A stretch of 64,000 nucleotides of DNA, from positions 20,732,430 to 20,796,429 of the forward strand of contig NC_058158.1 of assembly GCF_020080835.1 (NCBI RefSeq), read 5' to 3'. Below are positions 11,166 to 22,313 of the stretch, one piece after another (positions within the stretch are counted from its first letter, which is position 1; the number at the start of each line of letters is the position of its first letter). The position numbers and the translations under genes are program-made. The stretch is from Cotesia glomerata (lineage: Eukaryota > Arthropoda > Insecta > Hymenoptera > Braconidae). The notes beneath the pieces were generated by a model that searched no databases, was not told the DNA's origin, and saw only the letters and a program-made list of their open reading frames with translations.

Positions 11166-14100
11166 TTATTCACTATTTACATCACCTTGCGGTGTATTTA
11201 TTCCAGGAACAATATCAACATCATTGAATACTGAGACGATCGGTTTGTGGTAACTAAAATACGATACATGGACGTCGGACGATATATGTGTAATAAATCG
11301 CGAAAACATCGCATCAATAGTGGTATCATATCTAGTTGTTCCCAGTGTTCTTCCAGAAATTAAATCTAAGTTTAATTCGTCTTTAAGGAATTGTATCAAC
11401 CGGAAACCATCTTCTTTATTAAAGTCAATATTAAAATCTCCACCAAGTATAAGCGGAAGTTCATGATAGCGTTTTCTTAATAGTTTCGAACCCCCTTCTG
11501 TGTATACTAGCAATGCTTCGTGGAGAAAATCTATTATATCAGTAACATTCGTATTGACCGAAATATAAACAGTCACCATAATAATTTCTCTACCGCTGGA
11601 TGTAGTGTATCTTGCGGCGCATATATCTCCTACAGCAGATTTAGTTAGACTTGTGTGCTGGGGACCTCTTCTCAATTGAGTATCACTATTGACCGCACAC
11701 TCCCGCTGTGAATCGTCAGTATTGTGATAAATGCAGACCCCTCCTCCACGCTTTATGTTTGGTCGCCTATATTGTGTGATGAGATTAAAATTTCCAACTT
11801 CAACCTGTTCGTTGTTAGAAAGCCAAGTTTCTGATAACATTAAAACATGTGATTTTCGTATTATGTTGCCACGAAGATCACATGCATGTGCCCGGAGACT
11901 TTGGCAGTTTAGAGAAAAAACAATGATATTCCCTTCATTAATCTTTTCGAGTATAACTCGATCGATTGTATTAAGATGGACAGTAGAAAGCCGAGTAAAC
12001 TCGTTTCGTAACAAAAGCATCGCTTGATTTTCACGTCTGCCATGGTGAAAACGTTGATCTTCACTAGATACAATGTAAAGTCCTTGTTGACTCGTAACCC
12101 TAGATAAAGCTACGTAAACTAAAGACTGTGAGTGAGCTTTGCTGTACTTGTAAAGTATTTCATCAAAAGTTCCACCTTGAGATTTATGAATGGTTAAGGA
12201 GCAAGCTGGTTTTAACGGAAAATGATTTCTTTTGACATGAATTGATTTGTTCCGGTTGAGAGGAATTGTTGCAGTTCTACGATTGATAGGAACCGCTGTA
12301 TTATCAATTCCTTTTGAATTCGCATATCCAGCTGTTTTTGCTCGAGCTTTAACACCGACGCCGTTAGGAAAATGAAGCCAAACTCTTAAAATTCTATCAT
12401 CAACACCTAATTCAACATGGATCAATTTGCCTACCGCTCCATTGGCTAATCCGTCAGCAACATCAATATTGGTCGTTATCATGTAGGGTTTATCTGGAGC
12501 AAAAATAATTTCATAAGGTAATCCTCCCGTGTCAATTGTACTAAGTTTGTACAACTTTTCTCTAGCAACTCTTTGCTTTTCGCGATCATTTTCACACCCC
12601 AAAAATTCATCATCAGCAACTGAATTTGATATTTCATCAGATGAACTCAACACTTTCAAGTTGTACGCATCAACTGAATGGTTGTCATTAAATAATCGAA
12701 TTCCTCCAGGACAACGTTGCTCCGCTTCCCCTTCTGAACAAAATCTTGATTCAATTAGTTGCAACTGGTCTTCATCTAATTGATTTCCATTACCAATTTT
12801 TGTCAATAATGAAGAAAATTGAGCATTTTCTTGGCGCATAACTTCTGTCAACTCGTAAAAACTAATTCCTCTCCATAACTGCTGACCATCAATCCGTTGA
12901 ATTTTTTGTTTCCAAATTGGTGTGGCTCTAACTGGAGGCAATTGTCTCAAATCACCAATAAAAATAATATGTAATCCACCGAAAGAGGTATCATAATTTC
13001 CGGTTATTTCTTTCAACCTCAAATCTATACGTTCTAACATTTCTGCTCCTATCATACTGACTTCATCAATAAGTATCATCTTTACATACTTGAATAAACA
13101 TCTGTACAAGCCCTTGACTTCGTTAGATAAAGGTATTTGAAAACTGGATAGAGTAATTTTGAAAGCGGTGTGAACAGTTGTACCTCCAATAGCAACCGCA
13201 GCTTTTCCAGTGGATGCACATACAAGATAAGCATTGCAGTAGCCATCTGTATCTGTGAATCTATTACAAATTTCCATAATCAGTTTGATGAGAAAAGTTT
13301 TCCCACATCCAGCAGGACCAGTCAAAAATAGTTGTAACGGCATTGGGTTTTTTGAAGTCAATAACCATATTATGTGTTGAGCCAGCTCGAATTGCTTCTC
13401 GTTAGTTCTTCTCATGAGCTCAAGAAACTTTGGAGTCTCCATGAGGTTGTCTTTTTTTTTCCATATCGCTCCGAGTTTATTCATTGAAGCTGATACTAAA
13501 TCATCGTTAATAACCGAGTTTGGATCTTGAAGAAACTGTTGGTATGGATCTAGAATTTCTTGGACATTAGCCCTGTTCTGGTCATCGTTATTTGCCTGCA
13601 CATCGTTGAGCTCCGTCTCTTCCCTACATAATTGTGCACAAATTTCCATTGTTTTTGCGATATCTAAATTAGATTCAAATTCTTTTCGTCTCTCCATTAT
13701 GAGATCTTCATTTTCATCATAGATGCGCAAAAACTTCATATCACTCAAAACATCAGTTTCTTCAATTCTGAAAGGCATATGTAGCGTAACCATTTCCCTC
13801 TTGTATTCTGTTAACTCTTTCCCCATATCATAATTTCGGAATCTTATAACTTTTGGGACTTTTCGTTCTTTAACATTTCCGGCAGCATTGACAGTATATC
13901 GCGAAACAAACTGAGCTAGAGTGATATCATTAATTATAGCAGGTCTTTTCTCGTACTTGTCGAACCAATTTTCCTTCCATACATTTGTATCATCATCATC
14001 TTCAAGTTGCGCTAATTCTTTTAATGTTTTTCGAATTCTTTCTCGCTGTTGTGGCCAGTATGTTGGAATATATTCAATAGCTACTGACGCTTTAGACATG

Positions 14101-14216
14101 GGTTCACGCAAAAGAAACCACGCTGCTTCCTGGCTTGACATTTCAATTGTATTCAGCGCGTTGACGCTAAGTTTCTTTGTAGCAGCAATAATGTCGAAGT
14201 CAGGATTATCATTCAT
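11166..14216 (-). CDS. Helentron Pif1 helicase fused to AP-endonuclease-like domain
   Basis: The helicase unwinds DNA during rolling-circle transposition. Residues are numbered from the ATG at 14216, though this start is probably internal to a larger Rep-Hel protein. Walker A (GPAGCGKT) is near residue 299, Walker B is LIDEVSMIG, followed by FIGDLRQLPPV, and the C-terminal helicase motifs are LTIHKSQGGTF and YVALSRVTS. From about residue 770 an endonuclease/exonuclease/phosphatase fold begins (SLNCQSL, LSETW, GGDFNIDF, SYHKP), the AP-endonuclease-like domain of Helentrons, here in the same frame as the helicase. The 1016-codon frame is uninterrupted. Upstream coding continues one register away (about 14220-14250), so this is the intact C-terminal part of a broken gene. 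Confidence 0.92.
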   Translation of the reverse strand: MNDNPDFDIIAATKKLSVNALNTIEMSSQEAAWFLLREPMSKASVAIEYIPTYWPQQRERIRKTLKELAQLEDDDDTNVWKENWFDKYEKRPAIINDITLAQFVSRYTVNAAGNVKERKVPKVIRFRNYDMGKELTEYKREMVTLHMPFRIEETDVLSDMKFLRIYDENEDLIMERRKEFESNLDIAKTMEICAQLCREETELNDVQANNDDQNRANVQEILDPYQQFLQDPNSVINDDLVSASMNKLGAIWKKKDNLMETPKFLELMRRTNEKQFELAQHIIWLLTSKNPMPLQLFLTGPAGCGKTFLIKLIMEICNRFTDTDGYCNAYLVCASTGKAAVAIGGTTVHTAFKITLSSFQIPLSNEVKGLYRCLFKYVKMILIDEVSMIGAEMLERIDLRLKEITGNYDTSFGGLHIIFIGDLRQLPPVRATPIWKQKIQRIDGQQLWRGISFYELTEVMRQENAQFSSLLTKIGNGNQLDEDQLQLIESRFCSEGEAEQRCPGGIRLFNDNHSVDAYNLKVLSSSDEISNSVADDEFLGCENDREKQRVAREKLYKLSTIDTGGLPYEIIFAPDKPYMITTNIDVADGLANGAVGKLIHVELGVDDRILRVWLHFPNGVGVKARAKTAGYANSKGIDNTAVPINRRTATIPLNRNKSIHVKRNHFPLKPACSLTIHKSQGGTFDEILYKYSKAHSQSLVYVALSRVTSQQGLYIVSSEDQRFHHGRRENQAMLLLRNEFTRLSTVHLNTIDRVILEKINEGNIIVFSLNCQSLRAHACDLRGNIIRKSHVLMLSETWLSNNEQVEVGNFNLITQYRRPNIKRGGGVCIYHNTDDSQRECAVNSDTQLRRGPQHTSLTKSAVGDICAARYTTSSGREIIMVTVYISVNTNVTDIIDFLHEALLVYTEGGSKLLRKRYHELPLILGGDFNIDFNKEDGFRLIQFLKDELNLDLISGRTLGTTRYDTTIDAMFSRFITHISSDVHVSYFSYHKPIVSVFNDVDIVPGINTPQGDVNSE

Positions 14217-16230
14217 AATTTCGACGAGTTTTTTGTTGTAAGTTACTGATTCCTCTGTTAGTCTTATTTATGTAGTCGACAACGTACTGAGCACATGAAT
14301 ATTCTTCGGTGATAAATTGGAAGTCCATATTAGACCCAACCACGTTCAAAATAAAAGGATTAAAACAATTATGCCATTTTCTGAAGGTCTCCGTTTTAAA
14401 AATACTCGAGGCCGAGTTATCCCAGCTCGTAAAAATGTTAACGTAGTCATCATCTGATATTATGCAATTGTCTTGATAAAAATGTTCAATATTTTCGTAG
14501 TCATTACTTTCTAAGTTTTTGTCGTATATTTTTTATACCGCGATTTAAGTCTTTGTAACTCTGGATTCTCCTTGTCTGGCGGGATGAGAATAGTAGTTTG
14601 GCGAATAGGCATAAAAGGTGCTTCAAAACGACATTGCCGATTATTTGTACGAGTGTTTTATAACACGTGAAGGTGTGTTTATGAGTTTGAAGTTTGATGT
14701 GACCGGAAGCTTCAGATGAATCCACTGAAATAAGCGAATTAATTAATGCAATCGCTTCTTCGTAGTCGTTCCCCAATGCATCTTTTGGTGAATTATCTAA
14801 CCATAATAGTATATGGGCGTGTGGGCTACCTCTATGTTGAAATTCAATCCGCTTGAAATAATGACTCACTCGATATTTACCAAATGGACTCAACTTCTTT
14901 GACTGCAATATAAGCATGATTACATTAATCAATTTATTGAAATATATTGCGCAGGTGACGGCATCATCATTAATCAGAGTTGTCTTTTTGAAAATAATTC
15001 AACACTTCAATTTGCTCATCGGTTAACTCTTCTCCCTGATTTTTTCAATTTGTGTAAAATCCTTAGAAGGTTTGGCCATCCAATTTCATTCGCGCTTATG
15101 GTCAAAAACATAGTTGGCCTACCCAACTGGCGCATCATTGCAAAAAGATCTCGCTTTCGCGCAGACCAATAAGTTGCAGAATTAGGATTGACTTCATAAA
15201 AGCTAAATTTGTTTCCAAACAGGCATTTATGTAATCATCAGATAATACGCGTTCTTTACTTATATTGGTATCCTTACCGATGTGTTTGAATCCAATCTTC
15301 AGAGCACTGCAAACTCTTAAGCGCATTATTTTCATTGCCGTGTAAAGAAGCTTATTAGGAAGTACTCCTCTCCTGTCTGAACGACGTAATTCACTTGTTG
15401 CCATCATGAATGGCGTTACATTGGCTTCTTCTCGAAATACACGAAATTCCCCAAGGTAAATGGCTGGAAATGATAATTCCTCTGCATATGTGTCAAATAA
15501 CAAACTCTCTGGAACTTTATTTTCACCTGGAGCAATTTGTAAAAATTTATCCTCACTCCACATGAGAGTTTGCTGTTGCGCAGTCAGACTTTCATCAATC
15601 ACAATATGTTCACTTAAATCATCGATGTGTATTCGTTTTTCTATGGAGTCAGAATCCACAGAGTGAGTGTGATTTGCTGTTTCAGAGGATGGAAGCTCTT
15701 GCACATCATCTTGTCTACTCGATCCTCCTGTATCCGTGTAATCAATTATGACTTTCTCACCATTGGATGTAAACCAAGCATCATCCACTTTAATTTGGAA
15801 GTGCTTATACAGAGGTGTTTCAATTAAATACGTCAACCATTTTTAATGACAATACCTTTAACCAATCCGTGAAGGTAACTTGTTTTATGAATAAGTTTCT
15901 TCTTAATATGAACATTAATACAATAGTCTTCTTCATTTCCATCAAGCGGCCTTGGTAAAAGTTTTATCATATTATCAACCGAGACAGGCACATTAATTAT
16001 TTGGCCAGTTATAGCAAATTGACCATTGAAATGGCGTAATCTACGTATTTGCATAAACGGAAGCCTTGGTGAAATAAGTCTCTCTCAGCAATAATATCCA
16101 ATTCCGGCAAATCCACTGGTCTTTGTGGATATTTAAAACCATTATACGTAGCTAAAAAGGGAATATTGCCTTTTAAGATACTGGCTCTGCAAGTTTTGCA
16201 CATCATGACTTGAGTGACATCCGTAAAATT
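14217..16230 (-). pseudogene. Helentron Rep (HUH nuclease) region, multiple frameshifts
   Basis: This is the replication-initiator part, which nicks and rejoins single-stranded DNA. The HUH motif is visible as RIEFQHRGSPHAH (near 14840-14800), and typical flanking blocks are present: ATYWSARKRDLFAMM, GRPTMFLTISANE, QYVVDYINKTNRGIS, and upstream CKTCRASILKGNIPF and RRLRHFNGQFAITGQ. These blocks lie in different registers. I place frameshifts near 16080 (in a GAGAGA run), 15842 (in an A run), 15185, about 15000-15050, 14660 and 14240 (in an A run). Several fall in simple repeats, so some could be assembly or polishing errors, but the total suggests real decay. Exon 3 starts at 16230, directly after a splice acceptor. 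Confidence 0.88.
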
Positions 16231-16299
16231 CTGAAAAATATCATATAATTAGAGTTGGTAAGATATTAGATAATTGTAAATTATAAGGGACTACTTTAC
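16231..16299 (-). other. 69-bp phase-0 intron in the Helentron gene
   Basis: On the minus strand the donor reads ACG|GTAAAGT and the acceptor TATTTTTCAG|AATTTT. Removing it joins codon 266 of the upstream 268-codon frame to the frame that holds CKTCRASIL, with no change of phase and no stop. Without splicing the upstream frame ends within three codons of the donor. Sites inferred from sequence only. Confidence 0.7.
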
Positions 16300-17071
16300 C
16301 GTAATTCGTTTAAGTAAGATTTCTTCATCTGCTGATCCACATTTAAGATCTTCTAAAAACCATAAACGATCACAAACATTACAGGCGTGACCAAAGGAAT
16401 TCTGTAGGATCTTTTTTTTAAATAGCTTATGTGCTGATTTATGAGTTTGATAGCTACGGTATGGCAGGCTAGAATTTGGCTCCGATGTTGACTCTTCAGA
16501 CATGTTGATATTGTCTTCATTTTCAATGAATTCATTCTCGGCTGGTTGTAAAATTTCCATTTCATTAGTTAGCAAACGAGGAGTCAGTATAGGTTGGCTG
16601 GGAAGCTGACAAATCTCATCAAAATTAAGGTTTCTGGTTTGATTTGGTTTCCTTTTTTTTTTGTACACATCACTAACACTTTCGTGCTGTTGTACGTTTT
16701 GACGTTTTTTTGTTGATACCGGTGCAGTCTCAATAACTACTTCGTGGTGTGTAATGACAGGTCCATCATCAGGACTTGAAGGTACCACCTGTGCTGTAGT
16801 TACCGATGTCAAGTAGTTGGAAGGTCCTGCATCTTGCCTCGGTAAAATTTCAGTAACGTCTGAGTTTGACTCTGCGTTGATGTTTTGATTCGCTCGGAGT
16901 TTTTTTCTCAACCTGCATTCCCGTTGACGCTCCGCTGCGGACTTTTTGGCTGGTCTGTCCTCTTTCTGTTTTTTAGGCCCAGACTTTTCTTTCATCCGAA
17001 GTCTGTATTCTCGTTGTCGAATTGCTTGAGTTTTTTTATGACCGGTTGTTGTTGATGGACAGGTTTCAGGA
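16300..17071 (-). CDS. Helentron N-terminal exon (basic repeats, zinc finger)
   Basis: This exon begins at a TTATTCACAG acceptor and ends at the donor of the 69-bp intron. It encodes two copies of a basic motif (RQREYRLRMK and ERQRECRLRKK) common at the start of animal Helitron proteins, a polar linker with proline and serine, a KKKRKPNQ nuclear-localisation-like cluster, and a Cys finger (FGHACNVCDRLWF) near the C-terminal end. It precedes the Rep domain in the joined protein. The exon is uninterrupted. Confidence 0.82.
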
Positions 17072-17652
17072 CTGTGAATAAACAAATTCAAGCACATTTA
17101 ATAAGAAAAAAAATAAATAGCTATTTTAATAGCATGTAATTAAATATAAAAGCACAACATAAAAAGTATAGATATACACTGATAAAAAGATTCATTAACT
17201 ATTTAATAATTTAAATTATTTGAAAGCAATTGTTTAATTTTAATAAATATTTTTCTACATTTAATTAATATTTATTTAGAAGGAAAATATATTTATTAAC
17301 ATTTAATAAGTATTTATTAATAATTAACAAATACTTATTAACAGTTAATAAATATTTTTTAACAACTAATAAATATTACGTTGATTTGTATTTGATTTGT
17401 ACTTCATAAATTATTTTTAATAAACATGGATTAACTTTTAATAAACCTTTTTTTAGTAGCTAACAAATATTTATTCATACATTTGATAAATTGCATTTCA
17501 TAAATAATTTATTAACTGTTAATAAATACTTATTAAATTCTTTGACGTTAAAAAATCATTTATTAATAAAGCTTATTAAATATAAACAATTCCTTCTATC
17601 AGTGAATGGACAACTTATATATTAATTGTAAAAGTGAATTACATAGACTTAC
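17072..17652 (-). other. 581-bp phase-2 intron of the Helentron gene
   Basis: The donor AA|GTAAGT is a perfect consensus and the acceptor is TTTATTCACAG. The interior is AT-rich and consists mostly of repeats of the type TTAATAAATATTTATTAA. Two leftover bases of exon 1 plus one base of exon 2 restore the reading frame. Confidence 0.65.
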
Positions 17653-17717
17653 TTAATTACCGCATCCACGTGTTCCGCAACTCCCGGATCATTCTCACTA
17701 GAATACGTAACTTCCAT
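17653..17717 (-). CDS. Helentron candidate first coding exon
   Basis: An ATG at 17717 opens a 65-base exon (MEVTYSSENDPGVAEHV...) that ends at a consensus GTAAGT donor. It joins in phase to exon 2 at 17071. Short and without a known domain, so support rests on the splice consensus and frame match. Sequence upstream (17860-18060) contains CA/TA-rich repeats and no obvious TATA box. Confidence 0.55.
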
Positions 17718-18129
17718 ATTTTACTGTATTCAACTGACACAAATTTATATTTATATCGATTATAAATAAATTATAAAATTTAAAACAATATCTCCGCAAG
17801 TTCAAAGTGTTTGTAGGTTAATATCGAATAAATAAATGTTTAGAAATGTATTGATATAGTTATGCAGGCGCTACACTGTACATGTATAATGTGTATGCTA
17901 TTATACACACACAGATATATACTAAACATATACAAGTACATGGAGCCGAGCATACCGTGTGGTGGGGAATGGTCAGACTATAGCGCATAACGCATTTCGT
18001 GTGACATGCTATACTCTCTAGTACGATTTTGGTCCCCATAATTTTCATACCCCGGGCCTATATATGTAAATCGATTCTTAAGGAGTAAACTCCAAAAATT
18101 TTATAATTAATGAAAAAAAAAGTTAATCG

Positions 18130-18480
18130 AACGATTTCTGGAGGAGTTACAGTCATTATATCTCGTTAACTATTGGTCATAAAGTCATCGGGTTTGGTTG
18201 ATTTCGTTTGTTATTTAACTCTCCAAATTTTATTTTATGCTTGTCTCAACTAATACTTTGATGCAATTTCTGAGATATTTTAACTTGAAGCTCAACACTA
18301 AAACTCTATTTTTTTAACAAAAAAAAAACAACACTTCTCACGTATAAAAAATTGTTTAGAATATTTTTTTGAGTTTAAAAAAAAAAAGTCAAAAATTGGA
18401 CCATTTTGTCGAAAAGTGGCCAACAAACTACTTTTTTTTTTTTCCAGGCCGACTGGACTAATACTTCAGAAAGTATATGG
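18130..18480 (+). repeat. right copy of the inverted repeat flanking the Helentron
   Basis: Partner of 9060-9490 in opposite orientation (see that entry). In the left copy the 1.4-kb palindrome separates parts that are close together here, so the palindrome may have inserted into the left copy. Confidence 0.6.
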
Positions 18481-18740
18481 GCGGGGATCACTTTTTACAA
18501 GCCATTCGTACGGTCGCTCAGCTATTATTCACTTTAGTTTACGACAATGCGCGAGGTAAGTAGTTGTTATGTTATACTCCACATGCATAAGCTAACTCAC
18601 ACATGCATGAGCTAGTGATATTTAGTTTTTATGTTATGCCATCTATACATGATAGTCAAAAACATTTAGGTATCGTAAAGACGTATAAATGAGATATAGT
18701 ACTATTTCTACATATGTGTGGTGGTGAATATTAAGTTGTA

Positions 18741-19218
18741 CATATATTTCAACTCCCACTGTAATGCATAAGTGTATTGTATTTGGATATGCGTATTTAA
18801 AATCTATTATTTGTAACGGATTATCTCTTGTGATTGCCGTCACTTTTTATAATACCAATATAAATTATCATACTTTTATAATCGTCAGGGTAATATTTAT
18901 TATCCAATTTGGTCATTGAACGACTGATTATTAAGTAAGTATTATAAAATTAGTTTAATCAAGCCGTACATTTATTATACATATATTTCAGCATCCATTG
19001 TAGTGCATAAGTGTATTGTATTTGTATAGGCGTCTTATAATCCATTATTTGTAACGGATTATTTTGTGTTTAGCGTCACTTTTTATAATTACAGTATTAT
19101 AATACTTTTATATTTTTATAATTTCATAGGTAATATTTATTATTCAATTTGATCATCGAACGACTGGTTATTAAGTAAGTATTACAGAATGTACTTAATC
19201 AATCTGTGCATTTATTAT
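18741..19218. repeat. two-copy 239-bp tandem duplication
   Basis: The sequence from CATATATTTC at 18741 repeats from 18980. Shared words include GCATAAGTGTATTGTATTTG, TTTGTAACGGATTAT, TTTATTAT-CAATTTG and CGAACGACTG. The copies differ at many positions, so the duplication is old. No coding frame. Confidence 0.8.
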
Positions 19219-21350
19219 GATTTATTGTTTTACAGAAAGTGTTATTAACCTCTTTTTATTAAAAGTAGCAACAACAAATTAAGATGACATTAAAGTTAGC
19301 AGTCACTTAACTATTTTTTAATTTTTCTTAACAAATAAATTTGATCCAAAAAATTATTTTTAAGAAATTGGATTTTCAATTTTTTAAAATTTCTACGTGT
19401 TAATTTTTTTTTCTAATTTTTTTTGCCATAATTTATTTGTTACAAAAATTTTTAAAATTATCAAATATTTGCTAAATTAATATTCATCAAATTAAGTCTT
19501 TTGTGATTTACATTATTTGTAAATAGAAATTACGTTTGTTAATTTTAGTTAATAATTTTCAAGAATTACGATGTATTGGATTTTTTTTACATTTTTTGAG
19601 ATTTCTGAAAACTAGAAATTTTTTTCAGGTCTTTATTTCAAAATTTCGAAAAATGCGATACATCTTTTTTTAGATAATTCAATGCTCTTCATGTTTGTTT
19701 CTTTTAATTTTAAATAAATCCTATTTTTTAAAAATATCTTCGATATCCAAATTAAATTCAAATAATGAAAGTAACCGACGCTTAACAATTTTTAATTTTT
19801 TCGTCATTAATTAAATCACAATCAAAAAGATAATTTTTAATAGTTGCACTTGAAGTTTTTTAAGTTTTTTGCATATGTAAAATTTTTTTTTTTAACTTTC
19901 TTTTAATATTTTTTTCAAGAAAAAAACAAAATTAAAAAAAAAATTGTAAATGTCGACAATATTTTTTTCAAGAAAAAAACCAAATTCCAAAAAATTTTAC
20001 TTGCCAGTTAAATTTCTGACATATTATGAGATTTTTTTCAATTCTTCAGTTAAACTATCAACTTTATTGAAAAATATTACAAGACTTTCTTTATTGTAGA
20101 TTACGTAATTCTTTAAAAAATAACATGAGTTACTTTTTTGAAATTTCTCACGAGTTGTACATTATTACATTTTAATATCCACAAGTAAAAATTAAAAAAA
20201 AAAGTTCATATTTTAGAATACCATTTTTTTAAATATTTGATATTAAAATGCAAGAAACTTAATCTCGGATAAGTTTGACAGAAGGGTTTCTATCAAAAAA
20301 TCTTTAATTCCTTTCTTACAAAGTTTTACAACTCAACATGTTCTACAAAAAAATCTACTAAGTATTTTAGGGCTTTTCAATGGAAACAAGAAAAAAATTC
20401 TGAATTTTCAAACATTTTTTTCTTTTGTTACTTTAATGGAAAATGAAAAATATTTATCTGCGTTTTCTATACATCTATAGAAAAGGACTTCAAACTTTGA
20501 TAGAATTTTTATTTTCGCATTTTTCAAACAAATTTTAAATAATTTAAAAAAAAAATAATCAGTCGCTGGATGTTTTGTAAATTTATTATTAAGGTAAAAG
20601 GTTCAATTATTGACATTATAAGAGACAAAGTTATGATTTGATTCATTTTGAGCAATCAAATATCAAAATCGTTGAATTTTGTTTGCGGTAATATCTCGAG
20701 TAATGTTTTTACTAATCAGTTTCTGTTATTAAAATGATAATCACTGATATTTACTAATTCATTTGAAATAATTAAATAGAGTATTCGGNNNNNNNNNNNN
20801 NNNNNNNNNNNNNNNNNNNNNNNNNNNNNNNNNNNNNNNNNNNNNNNNNNNNNNNNNNNNNNNNNNNNNNNNNNNNNNNNNNNNNNNNAGTGAATTTAGC
20901 TAAAATGTTAAGAGACATTTTTTGTAGGAAATTAAATTCCCTTCAAGAATCTCTATTGAATTTTTTCCGGATACTAATTTTTAAGTGAATTACAAAATTC
21001 CAAAGTTAAACAATAAAATTCTGAAATCTTATCAATTTTCAAAGCGTGTTCATAAGAAAACGGTTCATCTGACGAAAAATTTCAATCAGTCTTTTTTTGT
21101 AGACAATTAAATTTGCTTCAAAAAACATCTAAGTTTATTTCATTTACCTCGATGGTTTAGGAGTTATGAGACAAAAACCCGTTCCGGAAAAAAAAATTAA
21201 AAGTTGCGATGATAGACCTCTTAATATAAATATTAAGGGCTCAAATTCTCACAACATTTTTTTTTTGTCATCCCAAATAATATTTTCGATATACAAAAAA
21301 AAAAAAAAAATAGTTAATTTTTTTGGCCCAGTCTAATATATATATATATA
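19219..21350. other. AT-rich non-coding stretch with assembly gap
   Basis: Long A/T runs and short chance frames only. A gap of 100 N interrupts it. Nothing here resembles a gene, RNA or transposase. Confidence 0.6.
20789..20888. other. assembly gap (100 N)
   Basis: Exactly 100 undetermined bases, the usual size for a scaffold gap of unknown length. The true distance between the flanks is unknown. Confidence 0.98.
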
Positions 21351-21811
21351 TATAAATATTAGTGTGGCGCAAAAAAACTGACTATTTTTTTTTGAGTCTC
21401 GAGTAAAAAAATGTCAGTTTCTGATGTTTTTAGAGCCCTCTCCAAAGAACTGCTCAAAAATAAAATTTTAAGAGGTCGCTACAAATTTTTTTAAATTTCA
21501 AAAATCGTCAAAATTCGAATTTTTTTATTTTTATTTTTTTTCTCGTTACGGTATAATTTTGTAGGCTAAAAAAATGAGATTCTGAAAATTTTAGCTCAAA
21601 ATTAAAATTTTGAAAGGTCGCTCATAATCTTTTTCAATTTATTAGTGCCCTAGTTTAGATTTTTTCGAGCGACCTTTTACGATTTAAATTAAAATTTCGT
21701 GCATTTTTTTTTATTCAGTACAATAATCGATAAAAATACATCACGACATGAACTAAAAAAAATCAAGCGCAATATAGAAAAAATAATTTTTTTTAATTTA
21801 ATAATTTTATT

Positions 21812-21960
21812 TCATCAACTCCCAAGCGTGAGTTCGAATCCCAAGCTGGTCTTAGAAAGCAGCTTAGTTGAGATTTGACCCTTGCCTTAAAATCCAAAAA
21901 AACCCCACCGTATCACTCCCAACAGTTAAAGTCGGCAATACGACGAATTAAAGAAAAAAA
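21812..21960 (+). mobile_element. tRNA-derived SINE-like fragment
   Basis: GAGTTCGAATCCC (about 21831-21843) is a good RNA polymerase III B box. It is followed by a body containing AAAGTCGGCAATACGACGAA and an A-rich tail, as in insect tRNA-derived SINEs. No clear A box lies at the right distance upstream, so the 5' part is probably missing. It sits in the loop of the inner foldback. Confidence 0.5.
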
Positions 21961-22313
21961 AAATTATGAGCGACCTTTCAAAATTTACATTTTGAACTGA
22001 AACTTTTAGAAAATTGTTTTTTTTTGGTCTATAAAATTATTCTATAATGAGAAAAAAAATTTTAAAAAAATCGATTTTTGACAATATTTGAAATTTAAAA
22101 AAATTTGGAGCGACCTCTTTAAAATTTTTTTCATATAACCTGCATTGGAAATGCGAGTTTCAATGCATGTTGAGCCAACTGAAACTAGACAATTTCAGAC
22201 CGATGTGACTGTGCCGGGCAGTAATCAATTATTACTTCCCGGCGGACAGAAAATGACGAATTACTGCCCGGGAGATGAAGTTGCAGCTTTATTTTCAATC
22301 CTACCAATTGTTT

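Larger units (their letters stand above)
10952..18092 (-). mobile_element. degenerate Helentron-type Helitron
   Basis: On the minus strand this element encodes, in order, a basic zinc-finger N-terminus, an HUH Rep nuclease, a Pif1-type helicase and an AP-endonuclease-like domain, the set that defines Helentron-type rolling-circle transposons. Matching inverted repeats of about 24 bp (GGAGTTTACTCCT at 10953 and its complement ending near 18092, each followed inward by an AAGAA-CGATT motif) bound the gene. Short inverted terminal or subterminal repeats are known in Helentrons. The reading frame is broken by several frameshifts, so this copy is not autonomous, but two splice-site pairs remain in phase. 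Confidence 0.85.
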
